This document shows, in pieces, positions 9,051 to 16,954 of a stretch of DNA of 35,116 nt. Every line of letters begins with the position of its first letter. Within the stretch, counting starts at the first letter, position 1. The stretch comes from an uncultured Prevotella sp. Lineage in GTDB: Bacteria > Bacteroidota > Bacteroidia > Bacteroidales > Bacteroidaceae. The notes below the pieces were generated by a model that saw only the letters and a program-made list of their open reading frames with translations, did not search any database and was not told the DNA's origin. The translations under genes were made by a program, and so were the position numbers. Where the stretch lies: positions 1-35,116 of the forward strand of contig OMZO01000038.1 in the NCBI GenBank assembly GCA_900315525.1. Direction: 5' to 3'.

Positions 9051-9515
9051 ATGGCAGACTATATCTTAAACGAACACAACAAGGAAGAGTTCCCCCCTGC
9101 ACATACGGCGGAGCATCTGCTGAACCAGACGATGATCCGGCTCTTCGGCTGCGAGCGCTCTTTCAATGCTCATATCGAGCGTAAGAAGAGCAAAATGAGC
9201 TTTCATGTCGATCATAAGCCCACGCGTCAAGAAGAGAAGGAAATAGAACGTCGCATGAACGAGTTGATCGACGACGATCTGCCTGTCACCTTCGAGTTCG
9301 TCACCCGTGATGAGCTTCCGGAGGAAGTCGATCCCAGCCGTCTGCCCGATGATGCTTCCGACACCATCCGTCTGGTGCGCATTGGTGACTACGATGTCTG
9401 TCCTTGTATTGGGAAGCACGTCAGAAGTACGTCTCAGATAGGACGATTTGAGATGCTTGGCACCAATTGGGATGAACATGAACATGCCTTTCGCGTCCGC
9501 TTCAAGATTGTCTGA
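9051..9515 (+). CDS. AlaX-like alanyl-tRNA editing protein (SAD domain)
   Basis: A 154-residue stand-alone relative of the editing domain of alanyl-tRNA synthetase. The two zinc-binding motifs are visible: HTAEHLLNQ (HxxxH, from about residue 18) and CPCIGKHV (C-x3-H, about residues 117-124). Such proteins hydrolyse mischarged Ser- or Gly-tRNA(Ala) in trans. It is shorter than most AlaX proteins and lacks the N-terminal beta-barrel, so it is a compact class of Bacteroidota/Firmicutes type. It starts 6 bp after the amylase stop and ends the fabD operon before the hairpin at 9551-9589. Family confident; tRNA substrate inferred only. Confidence 0.82.
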   Translation: MADYILNEHNKEEFPPAHTAEHLLNQTMIRLFGCERSFNAHIERKKSKMSFHVDHKPTRQEEKEIERRMNELIDDDLPVTFEFVTRDELPEEVDPSRLPDDASDTIRLVRIGDYDVCPCIGKHVRSTSQIGRFEMLGTNWDEHEHAFRVRFKIV

Positions 9516-9550
9516 ACAAAGCTGTTGCTTTCAGCAGTAGAGAATAGAAA

Positions 9551-9589
9551 AAATCAGGGCTCGCACTTATCAATGCGGGCCCTGACTTT
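9551..9589. terminator. Bidirectional hairpin terminator
   Basis: Arms 9551-9565 and 9574-9589 form a stem of about 15 bp (with G-T wobble), bordered by A-runs on the left and T-runs on the right. It separates the convergent AlaX-like gene (plus) and the EEP-family gene (minus). Confidence 0.85.
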
Positions 9590-9609
9590 ATTTCGTGGGA
9601 ATGAATTCC

Positions 9610-10671
9610 TTACTTCGTGGCGAGTTTCATGAAGACAGGATAGTGGTCGGAGTAGCTGAGCTCTTTCTTGTAATAAGAGAGTCCATTAAGCGCCTTGTCG
9701 TGGAAGATGTAGTCGATGCGGACCATCTTCTTTCCGCCGCGGAAGGTGTGCATGAAGCCACTACCGCACTCCTTGAAACCGTCGATTTTATCACCGAGCA
9801 TGGTGTTATAGACGTAAGAGTAGGGTACGTCGTTGAAGTCACCGCATACGATGATGGGAACTTGAGCCTCGCGCATATCCATTGCCAGCATGTTGGCCTG
9901 TCCAGAACGGGCTATCATGCCGATGGTGTAGTTGCCGTAGATGGCGCGGACCAAAGAATTACCCTCGACTTCGATGCCGTTGTTAGACATCTTAGCAGCA
10001 CGGTGGAGTGTTCTGTTGATGCCCGTGGTCTCAAGGTGGGCGTTATAGACGCGGTAGGTGACTTCGTTGGCTTCGATCTCTGCCCACATGGCGCTGTTGT
10101 TGGTCATCTCGAAGTTGATGTTCTTCGTCTTCTTGATGGGATAGCGGCTATAGATCACCATGTCGCCCTGGCCGACGGCCATATAGGGGAAATAGTCCTT
10201 GTAGGAGTCGGAGTTCTTCTTGTCACCTGCGTGGTCATTGTACTCTTGGAAGCACACGATATCGACTTTCTGCTTCTTCATCTCGGAGAGAATGTCCTGG
10301 GCCATGAAGCCAGAAGTTTCGCGGCCAAACATGGCTACATTGTAGCTGGCTATCTTGAGCCCCGGCTGGGCATCGGCAGTCTCGTCGAGGTTACCGAACT
10401 GATAAAGGGTGCCAATGTAGGGGATGCAGCATAGCAGGGTAATGAGGGGCATGAGCATCCAGTGGAAACGGCGTAATACGAGCCAGTAGATGAGGAAGAT
10501 GATGTTGCCAGCGATCAAGAAAGGCAGGGCATAGACCAGCATGGCCCGAGCTGTGTTACCTGCTGGCGGTACTTCACCACCATAGAGACCTGTAAATGTG
10601 AATATCATCAACAGGAAGGTGATGATAAGCATCATGAAAGAGAAGTACTTCTGTACTGCAAGTTTTCCCAT
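9610..10671 (-). CDS. Membrane-anchored endonuclease/exonuclease/phosphatase (EEP) family protein
   Basis: A 353-residue protein with about three N-terminal membrane helices (FMMLIITFLLMIFTFTGL, LVYALPFLIAGNIIFLIYWLVL and LMPLITLLCCIPYIGTLYQF) and a C-terminal EEP domain outside or at the membrane. Catalytic EEP motifs: LKIASYNVAMF, DIVCFQEY (metal Glu), VIYSRYPI, YNAHLETT, VCGDFND and SDHYPVFMK (Asp-His). The substrate, phosphodiester or phosphomonoester, is unknown. I chose the ATG at 10671 (MGKLAVQ); a longer frame uses a TTG at 10710 that lies inside the kinase gene's last codons. The upstream sequence is A-rich, typical for Bacteroidota initiation. It follows the histidine kinase by 31 bp and is probably cotranscribed with it. 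Confidence 0.85.
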   Translation of the reverse strand: MGKLAVQKYFSFMMLIITFLLMIFTFTGLYGGEVPPAGNTARAMLVYALPFLIAGNIIFLIYWLVLRRFHWMLMPLITLLCCIPYIGTLYQFGNLDETADAQPGLKIASYNVAMFGRETSGFMAQDILSEMKKQKVDIVCFQEYNDHAGDKKNSDSYKDYFPYMAVGQGDMVIYSRYPIKKTKNINFEMTNNSAMWAEIEANEVTYRVYNAHLETTGINRTLHRAAKMSNNGIEVEGNSLVRAIYGNYTIGMIARSGQANMLAMDMREAQVPIIVCGDFNDVPYSYVYNTMLGDKIDGFKECGSGFMHTFRGGKKMVRIDYIFHDKALNGLSYYKKELSYSDHYPVFMKLATK

Positions 10672-10702
10672 GTTGTTGTTTTTTTCGTAAAGTAATGTAT
10701 GA

Positions 10703-11956
10703 TTAGTCAAGGTATCTCCGAACCATATCTATGAGGTTCTCTACCTTGAAGGGTTTTGCCATGAACTCATTGCAACCGGCCTGTTTGGCTTCACGGATGT
10801 TCTCCTCGAAAGCATAGGCGCTGAGGGCGACGACAGGGGTGTCACTCGATACCTCCTTGATGATACGAGTGGCGTCAAGACCGTTCATGCCTGGCATACG
10901 GATATCCATCAGGATGAGGTCTGGGTGCTCTTCCTCGTTGAGTGTCACAGCCTCAATGCCGTTGTGGGCGCGTATCAGGCGATAGCGCTTCTGGAGTACT
11001 ATCTTCACCAACTCATAGTTGCTGTCTTCATCCTCAGCCACGAGAATCTTCTTCTTAATCTGCTGGCCACTGCGCTCGCTGATACGAATGGTACGCACGC
11101 TGGAGGTTGTTGTGGTCTTGCTCTTGTCAACGCCGCCGATGGTGCCGTGGAAGGGCATTGAGAAACGGAAGATGGTGCCCTTGCCGACCTCTGACTCTAC
11201 GCTGATCTTACCCCCGAGCTTCTCGACGATAATCTTACAGAGGGGCAGGCCCAGTCCGTAGCCGTTCTTGGTGGTCTCGGCATCGCGGGAGACATATGTC
11301 TCAAAGATATGTTCGATGTCTTCCTGGTTGATACCTGCACCTGTGTCTTCAACAAAAAACTCAATCATTGTGCCTTCGTTGAGTATCTTGTAGCCATAGG
11401 CAATCTTACCGACAGAGGTGTGTTTGAGGGCATTGCTGATGAGGTTGGAGAATACCTGTGTCAAGCGGTTGGCATCGGTATTCATCACCACTGACAGCGT
11501 GGATTCTTCGAAATCGAGCTTCACGGAGTCGGGGCAGCGGAACTTGAATATATTCTTCACGCTTGTGCAGAGCTCGTTGAGGTCGGTTGGGGCTGTCTTC
11601 ATGACAATCTCTCCCGACTCGACTCTCGACAGGTCGAGAATCTCATTGACGAGGCTTTGCAGGCGGTTGTTGTTGCTTTCGATAATCTCGTAGAACTTCA
11701 AGCGGTCTTCCTGAGAGTCGGTCTCAGCGATGACACGTGAAAATCCTTCGATGGCATTAAGAGGAGTGCGAATCTCATGGCTCATGTTTGCGAGGAAAAG
11801 AGACTTCATCTTACTGGCATTTTCTGCCTTCTGAGCCTTTTCCTCGTATTCCTTAAGCTTCTTATTTGCAATCGCCAACTGTTCATTAGCCAGTAACAGC
11901 TTTCTGTTGACGTCTGCAAATTTCTGAAGTAAAATCTCTCTTTCGTCTTTCTCCAT
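10703..11956 (-). CDS. Cytosolic hybrid sensor histidine kinase with receiver domain
   Basis: 417 residues. An N-terminal coiled coil (about 1-48) leads into a HisKA domain with the phospho-acceptor in NMSHEIRTPLNA (His60). An HATPase_c domain follows (N-box SNLISNALKH, G1 EDTGAGI, G2 YGLGLPLC). The receiver domain has phospho-acceptor Asp351 in LILMDIRMPG, plus VALSA and AKPF. There is no membrane segment and no PAS, GAF or other sensor domain, so the signal must come through the short coiled coil or a partner. No DNA-binding output is attached. The only cotranscribed neighbour is the EEP-family hydrolase. A TAACTTTG box lies 26 bp upstream, separating it from the glycosyltransferase gene. 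Confidence 0.93.
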   Translation of the reverse strand: MEKDEREILLQKFADVNRKLLLANEQLAIANKKLKEYEEKAQKAENASKMKSLFLANMSHEIRTPLNAIEGFSRVIAETDSQEDRLKFYEIIESNNNRLQSLVNEILDLSRVESGEIVMKTAPTDLNELCTSVKNIFKFRCPDSVKLDFEESTLSVVMNTDANRLTQVFSNLISNALKHTSVGKIAYGYKILNEGTMIEFFVEDTGAGINQEDIEHIFETYVSRDAETTKNGYGLGLPLCKIIVEKLGGKISVESEVGKGTIFRFSMPFHGTIGGVDKSKTTTTSSVRTIRISERSGQQIKKKILVAEDEDSNYELVKIVLQKRYRLIRAHNGIEAVTLNEEEHPDLILMDIRMPGMNGLDATRIIKEVSSDTPVVALSAYAFEENIREAKQAGCNEFMAKPFKVENLIDMVRRYLD

Positions 11957-11982
11957 CTCTTTTTATAAGTACAAAGATGGCG

Positions 11983-11990
11983 CAAAGTTA
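11983..11990 (-). promoter_or_regulatory. Bacteroidota -7 box for the hybrid kinase gene
   Basis: Minus-strand TAACTTTG, 26 bp before the start codon at 11956. A TTTG lies 16 bp further upstream, a shorter spacing than usual. Confidence 0.55.
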
Positions 11991-12031
11991 CGAAAATATT
12001 CTTATACAAAAAAGAATTTATGGAAAAATTT

Positions 12032-13216
12032 TCAACTTCGCTTCGCTTTTTCCCAAGCACCGCTCGTATGGTGGCTCTGAAGATAGGCCATTCCACGAAA
12101 TACGTTGAGATTCATAAAGATAAAGTAATAAGCGGTATAGAGTAATTTGTTCTTGCGCCCCTTTAGGCTCATAAGCCATCCTGTGAAGGCCATTAAGTAG
12201 AAGAGCACCTGAAGTGCAAGGATGACAATATAGAACATTTCTGCGCCCATAACGACGAGGGCGATATTGACCAAAAGGAGCAACACCATCGCTATTGGGG
12301 TCAGGCTCCAGCGCAGCACGCGATGGCTGATATACTGGAAGGCCACCAGAGGCTGACGGAAGGGGTTAAGCATGCTGCGAAGCCACCAGATGCTCTGTAG
12401 TCCGCCTGCGGCAATGCGACGCTTGCGCTTTGATTCCTCATAGATGTTGGCTGAACCGTATTCTTGGGCATAGGCATCGGGGGTGTAGGCGATACGCTTG
12501 CCGTCATCAACAATGAGCATCGACATCATGAAGTCGTCGAGCAGAGCCTCGTCGGGCACTTCGTGGCAGAGGGTGGGGTCGATGGCATAGAGCTCGCCTG
12601 CAGCTCCCATAGCAGAGTAGAGTTCGCTGTCCCATCGTTTGAGGGTACTCTCATAACGCCAGTAGAGACCTTCGCCCTCGGCTGCCATCTCACCTTCCTT
12701 CTTGGCAGCGACGCGCTTCTCACCTGACACACAGCCCACGGTGGGGTCCATGAACTGGCGGGCTATCTCGCGCAAGGCTGTCTTGTTGATCATCGTATTG
12801 GCGTCGGTAAAGGCCACATAGCGTGTCTTCAGCTCGCGCAGACCGTGCTTCAGGGCGGCAGTCTTGCCTTTACGTTCAGGACTGAACACGATGTCCACCT
12901 CAGGATAGGCGGCCAGAAGTTCGTTGGTACGGTCGTTGCTGCCGTCGGTAACCCACATGATACGGAACTTATCCTTCGGATAGTCGAGCGCCAGCGTGTT
13001 GGCCATCTTCTCGGCGACAACATCTTCCTCGTTGTAGGCGCAGATCATGAGCGTCATGGTGGGCAATTCTTCGTCGCTGGGCATGACGGTCTCACGGGGT
13101 TTTCCCGTGAGGAGCCGTTTAAGCTGGATAATGATATACAATAGCATACCATAACCGATATAGGTATAGAATACTATCAGCAGACATGCCCAGAATAGGA
13201 TTTTCAGCGTGAGCAT
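12032..13216 (-). CDS. Membrane glycosyltransferase family 2
   Basis: 394 residues: an N-terminal membrane helix (about 5-25), a GT-A catalytic domain, and a C-terminal group of about three helices (SLTPIAMVLLLLVNIALVV, MFYIVILALQVLFYLMAF and YTAYYFIFMNLNVF). Catalytic features are MTLMICAYNEEDVVAEK, WVTDGSNDRT (nucleotide-binding Asp), AFTDANTMI (DxD-like metal site), DEALLDDFMMSM (catalytic acid region) and RKRRIAAGG in place of the processive QxxRW. Similar proteins make extracellular or capsular polysaccharides; the sugar is unknown. It starts 22 bp after the RNase E/G gene, so they share a transcript, and it ends 41 bp before the kinase promoter box. Confidence 0.88.
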   Translation of the reverse strand: MLTLKILFWACLLIVFYTYIGYGMLLYIIIQLKRLLTGKPRETVMPSDEELPTMTLMICAYNEEDVVAEKMANTLALDYPKDKFRIMWVTDGSNDRTNELLAAYPEVDIVFSPERKGKTAALKHGLRELKTRYVAFTDANTMINKTALREIARQFMDPTVGCVSGEKRVAAKKEGEMAAEGEGLYWRYESTLKRWDSELYSAMGAAGELYAIDPTLCHEVPDEALLDDFMMSMLIVDDGKRIAYTPDAYAQEYGSANIYEESKRKRRIAAGGLQSIWWLRSMLNPFRQPLVAFQYISHRVLRWSLTPIAMVLLLLVNIALVVMGAEMFYIVILALQVLFYLMAFTGWLMSLKGRKNKLLYTAYYFIFMNLNVFRGMAYLQSHHTSGAWEKAKRS

Positions 13217-13237
13217 AGTTTTCGGCTTTTTTAATGA

Positions 13238-14812
13238 TTAGGTATTCTCTAATTCTTCCTGCATGTCGATGAAGTTCTTGTTGTCGTCATAGAACTCATA
13301 TTGCAGGAAGGCTAGTTTCTGAGAGGGAACTACACGGACGCCAAAACCGTATTTCATCTGCCATTGTCGCTTCAGGCTATAGAGGCCTTTGTTGATATAG
13401 GCTTCGACATAAGGGTGTACGTGCAGGTAGAGCTTCTTGTAGCCAATCTTGTTGACCAAGGTGTCAATTTTATTCTCCAGGGTGTCGGTAAAGAGGAAAC
13501 TCGATTTGATAGTTCCCTTGCCGTGACAGGTGGGGCAGGTCTCCTCGACGTTGACGCTCATGGCGGGGCGTACGCGCTGGCGAGTGATCTGCATCAGGCC
13601 GAATTTCGAAAGCGGCAGGATATTGTGCTTGGCGCGGTCTTTCTGCATGTTCTTACACATGCGCTCGTAGAGCATCTGACGGTCCTCGGGCAGTTTCATG
13701 TCGATGAAATCCACGATGATGATACCACCCATGTCTCGCAGTCGCAACTGGCGTGCCAGCTCGTCTGCAGCACCGAGGTTGGTCTCGAGGGCATTGGCCT
13801 CCTGTCCGTTTTCCTTCTTGATGCGTGTGCCGCTGTTCACATCGACCACATGCATGGCCTCCGTTGTCTCGATGATGAGGTAAGCGCCGTGCTTATAGTT
13901 GACCGTTTTCCCGAAGCCTGACTTCAGCTGCTTGGTAACGTCGTAGTTGTCGAAGATGGGCACTGTGCCATTATACAACTTGACGATCTCCTTTTTCTCT
14001 GGGGCGATGATTCCCAGGTAGTCCTTAATTTCGTTGAAGATACCATTGTTGTTGATGTAGATACCGTCGTATGAAGGATTGAAAAGGTCGCGTAGCAGTG
14101 CGACGGCCCTGCTTTCCTCCTCAAAGCATAGTTCTGGGCGCTTGGTCGTCTGCTGGACGGTGGTGACGGTGTCTTCCCAACGCTTGAGCAATATCTTCAG
14201 TTCTGCATCAAGTTCTGCTGCTCGTTTGCCTTCAGCCACCGTACGCACGATGACACCGAAGTTCTTGGGCTTGATGCTTTGAATGAGCTGTTTGAGACGG
14301 GTACGCTCTTCGCCACGTTTGATCTTGGTGGATACGGACACGCTGTTCTCAAAGGGAATCAGCACGAGGTAACGGCCCGCGAAGCTGAGTTCGCATGTCA
14401 GTCGTGGACCCTTGGTATTGATGGGTTCCTTGACGATCTGCACGAGCAGTTCCTGTCCGACTTTAAGTGTGTTGGCGATACTTCCGTCCTTCTTCAGCTC
14501 AGGCTGGATTGTAGCCTTCTGGATGGGGTAGAGTTTCTTACGGTCGCTTACTACCTGTTTCAGGTATTTTTCGTAGGAGAAGAATTGACTTCCCAGGTCA
14601 AGATAGTGCAGGAAGGCGACGCGCTCAGCTCCTACATCGACGAAGCAGGCGTTGAGCCCAGGCATCAGCTTTTTCACCTTTGCCACATAGATGTTGCCTA
14701 CCGAGAACGACTGCGTGCGCTCCTCCTGCTGGTATTCGACCAGCTGTTTGTCTTCAAGGAGTGCGATCGAGATGTCTTTCGGCTGCACATCAATGATTAC
14801 TTCACTTGTCAT
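13238..14812 (-). CDS. rng: Ribonuclease E/G family
   Basis: Single-strand-specific endoribonuclease for rRNA processing and mRNA decay. I start at the ATG 14812 (MTSEVIIDVQPKD), which matches the family N-terminus; an upstream in-frame ATG at 14848 would add 12 unrelated residues. At 524 residues it has RNase G length, without the long RNase E scaffold tail. An S1 domain (about 37-125) is followed by the catalytic DNase I-like part with metal aspartates in HVVDVNSG (Asp324) and GIIIVDFIDM (Asp368). The zinc-link cysteines are in TCPTCHGKG (Cys426/Cys429). The 111-bp leader holds a 14-bp perfect palindrome at 14910-14923 and a loose hairpin 14853-14858/14883-14888; leader-based autoregulation is known in this family but not shown here. 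Confidence 0.93.
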   Translation of the reverse strand: MTSEVIIDVQPKDISIALLEDKQLVEYQQEERTQSFSVGNIYVAKVKKLMPGLNACFVDVGAERVAFLHYLDLGSQFFSYEKYLKQVVSDRKKLYPIQKATIQPELKKDGSIANTLKVGQELLVQIVKEPINTKGPRLTCELSFAGRYLVLIPFENSVSVSTKIKRGEERTRLKQLIQSIKPKNFGVIVRTVAEGKRAAELDAELKILLKRWEDTVTTVQQTTKRPELCFEEESRAVALLRDLFNPSYDGIYINNNGIFNEIKDYLGIIAPEKKEIVKLYNGTVPIFDNYDVTKQLKSGFGKTVNYKHGAYLIIETTEAMHVVDVNSGTRIKKENGQEANALETNLGAADELARQLRLRDMGGIIIVDFIDMKLPEDRQMLYERMCKNMQKDRAKHNILPLSKFGLMQITRQRVRPAMSVNVEETCPTCHGKGTIKSSFLFTDTLENKIDTLVNKIGYKKLYLHVHPYVEAYINKGLYSLKRQWQMKYGFGVRVVPSQKLAFLQYEFYDDNKNFIDMQEELENT

Positions 14813-14923
14813 TTTCTTGCTTTCTTGCGGGTTGTCATTAAAACTCAAAAGGGTGTGCCGCTATCCGTAAGGGGATTAGCATGCACACTCCTTTCATTTC
14901 TGTTCTGGGTCACTTGCAAGTGA

Positions 14924-15013
14924 TTACTTGCTCTTGTGACGATTCTTGCGCAGTCTCTTCTTACGCTTGTGAGTAGCCATCTTGTGGCCCTTCTTTTTCT
15001 TTCCGTTTGGCAT
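14924..15013 (-). CDS. 29-residue basic protein, probable mS38/bS22-like small-subunit ribosomal protein
   Basis: A complete small gene with ATG at 15011-15013 and TAA at 14924-14926, lying 25 bp after the HU gene. The product is extremely basic (about 17 of 29 residues Lys/Arg/His) and starts MPNGKKKKGHKMATHKRKK. The pattern K-M-x-x-H-K-x-[RK]-K-x(4)-N-R resembles the C-terminal part of mitochondrial mS38 (AURKAIP1/COX24) and actinobacterial bS22, both tiny proteins buried in small-subunit rRNA. That likeness is by eye over a low-complexity sequence, so the ribosomal role is an inference. The gene sits between HU and RNase E/G, which processes rRNA. It is too short for most gene finders and easily missed. 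Confidence 0.75.
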   Translation of the reverse strand: MPNGKKKKGHKMATHKRKKRLRKNRHKSK

Positions 15014-15038
15014 AATTTTGAACTATTTAAAATGTTAA

Positions 15039-15314
15039 TTACTTCATTTTCTCGATAAAGCTCTTCGATGGCTTGAAAGCCGGGAAATCGTGCGCATCGA
15101 TGACGATGGTCGTATTCTTGGATATGTTGCGGGCGGTCTTCTTGGCACGACGCTTTACTACGAATGTGCCAAAACCACGAAGGTAAACATTCTCCTTGTT
15201 GTCGGCCAGACTTACGCGAATCTCTTCCATGAAGGCTTCTACGCTCATGGCGACATCTCTTTTGGCAACGCCTGTCTCCTCAGCAATTTTGTTGATGATT
15301 TCTGCCTTTGTCAT
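15039..15314 (-). CDS. HU/IHF-family DNA-binding protein
   Basis: A 91-residue nucleoid protein of normal HU length that binds and bends DNA as a dimer. It has the N-terminal helices MTKAEIINKIAEETGVAKRD, the core VYLRGFGTFVVKRRAKKTARN (the GFGxF and basic beta-arm of the family) and the C-terminal FKPSKSFIEKMK. The usual proline at the tip of the DNA-intercalating arm is not obvious, because ARNISKNTTIVID replaces the common ARNPxTGE. This variation is seen in many Bacteroidota HU-like proteins. First gene of a run with the 29-residue protein and RNase E/G, with a TAACTTTG box about 60 bp upstream. Confidence 0.92.
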   Translation of the reverse strand: MTKAEIINKIAEETGVAKRDVAMSVEAFMEEIRVSLADNKENVYLRGFGTFVVKRRAKKTARNISKNTTIVIDAHDFPAFKPSKSFIEKMK

Positions 15315-15373
15315 TTTTGTCTTTCCTTATATATTAATAATGTGAAAATTTGAATCTTATCGATTTCGGACTG

Positions 15374-15381
15374 CAAAGTTA
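15374..15381 (-). promoter_or_regulatory. Bacteroidota -7 box for the HU gene
   Basis: Minus-strand TAACTTTG, 59 bp before the HU start codon. With the opposite box at 15465-15472 it forms a divergent promoter region; the gap is AT-rich. Confidence 0.55.
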
Positions 15382-15464
15382 CTAATTTTCAGTAGATTAC
15401 CGAAATATTTATCGATTTTTTTTCAAAAAATAGCATTTTTCAAGGTTGTTTGGGTGCTTTTTTG

Positions 15465-15472
15465 TATCTTTG
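15465..15472 (+). promoter_or_regulatory. Bacteroidota -7 box for pyruvate kinase
   Basis: Plus-strand TATCTTTG, 26 bp before the pyk ATG. TTG at 15446-15448 is 16 bp upstream, shorter than the optimum. Confidence 0.55.
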
Positions 15473-15498
15473 CAGCATAAAATCAGAAAAATAATGGT

Positions 15499-16938
15499 AT
15501 GAAACAGACAAAAATCGTTGCCAGCATCAGCGACCGCCGTTGTGACACCAGCTTCATCCGCAGTCTTTTCGAGTCAGGTATGAATGTGGTCAGGATGAAT
15601 ACGGCCCACGCCAATGAGGAAGGCATCAAACAGATTATCAAGAATGTACGCTCAGTGAGTCATCATATCGGCATCCTGATTGACACGAAAGGCCCTGAGG
15701 TGCGTACGACGGGTTGTGCCGAGCCGATACAGTTCTGGGAGGGTGATATGGTGAAGATCTTCGGAAGACCAGAGATGGATTCCACCCACGATATGATCAA
15801 CCTCTCATACACGAACTTCGCTTCTGATGTGCGTGAGGGCTGCCATATTCTCTTCGACGATGGTGCCATCGACATGGAGGTGATGGCCATCAACGGTCCT
15901 GCGGTCATCGCTCAAGTAAAGAACGATGGTGTGCTGGGCGCTCATAAGAGTGTGAACGTGCCTGGCGTGCATATTGCGCTGCCGACGCTGACGGACAAGG
16001 ATCGTAAGAACATCATGCTGGCCATCGACCAGGATATCGACTTCATCGCCCATTCCTTTGTGCGCTCTGCCGCTGACGTAAGGGCTGTACAGGCTATTCT
16101 CGACGCCTTCAATTCCGACATTAAGATTATCTCGAAGATCGAGAATCAGGAGGGTGTCGATAACATCGACGAGATCATCGAGGCTTCGTATGGCATCATG
16201 ATTGCACGTGGCGACCTGGGTATCGAAGTGCCCATCGAGCGCATACCCGGCATCCAGCGGGAGATTATCCACAAGTGTATCATGGCCAAGAAGCCAGTGA
16301 TTGTGGCTACCCAGATGCTGCACACGATGATTTCCAATCCGCGTCCGACGCGTGCGGAGGTGACCGATATCGCTAATGCGATCTACTCGCATACCGACGC
16401 CCTGATGCTCTCTGGCGAGACCGCCAGCGGCAAGTATCCTGTGGAGGCTGTGCAGACCATGTCGGCCATTGCCGAACAGGCTGAGAAGGACCTCAGTCAG
16501 CGTGGTATCATCGACGTGCCCCTCTCAGAGAACTGTGACATTCGTGAGTTCATGGCTTACAGTGCGATAGAGGCGACGGAGAAATTAGGGGTGAAGGGCA
16601 TCATCACCGACAACACGACAGGTAACACAGCTCGTATGCTGGCAGCCTTCCGAGGTCCGCACCCCGTGCTGGCCATCTGTTATAATGAGAAACTGCAGCG
16701 TCTGCTGAACCTCAGCTATGGCGTCATCCCCGTTTATCAGAAGGAACATATCGGCACCGAGGAACTCTTCCTGGCAGCCGTGCGCATGCTGCGCCAGAAG
16801 GGCTATATCGACCTCGATGACAGGATTGCCTACCTGAGCGGTAACATCGGAGAAGGCGGAGGCACGAAGTTCCTCGAAATCAACAATGTGAAAGAAGTGT
16901 TCGACAATAAGTATCAGTTCCATCTGCCTCAGGTGTAA
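15499..16938 (+). CDS. pyk: Pyruvate kinase
   Basis: Converts phosphoenolpyruvate and ADP to pyruvate and ATP, the last step of glycolysis. 479 residues of normal length. It starts MKQTKIVASISDRRCD and then shows GMNVVRMNTAHA, LIDTKGPEVRTTG (the substrate/potassium region), KIENQEGVDNIDEI (catalytic lysine), the signature IMIARGDLGIEVP, VIVATQMLHTMI and LSGETASGKYPVEAV. The GPEVRTT segment is family-standard. A C-terminal allosteric domain is present. The gene leads a plus-strand run with ettA 16 bp downstream. Assignment is certain. Confidence 0.97.
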   Translation: MKQTKIVASISDRRCDTSFIRSLFESGMNVVRMNTAHANEEGIKQIIKNVRSVSHHIGILIDTKGPEVRTTGCAEPIQFWEGDMVKIFGRPEMDSTHDMINLSYTNFASDVREGCHILFDDGAIDMEVMAINGPAVIAQVKNDGVLGAHKSVNVPGVHIALPTLTDKDRKNIMLAIDQDIDFIAHSFVRSAADVRAVQAILDAFNSDIKIISKIENQEGVDNIDEIIEASYGIMIARGDLGIEVPIERIPGIQREIIHKCIMAKKPVIVATQMLHTMISNPRPTRAEVTDIANAIYSHTDALMLSGETASGKYPVEAVQTMSAIAEQAEKDLSQRGIIDVPLSENCDIREFMAYSAIEATEKLGVKGIITDNTTGNTARMLAAFRGPHPVLAICYNEKLQRLLNLSYGVIPVYQKEHIGTEELFLAAVRMLRQKGYIDLDDRIAYLSGNIGEGGGTKFLEINNVKEVFDNKYQFHLPQV

Positions 16939-16954
16939 ACAAACAGAAAAGACT

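Noticed and set aside
9595-10434. 279-codon plus-strand frame opposite the EEP-family gene
   Set aside because: Opposite a gene with all catalytic EEP motifs; the translation is unusually rich in Val and His, as expected for a shadow frame.
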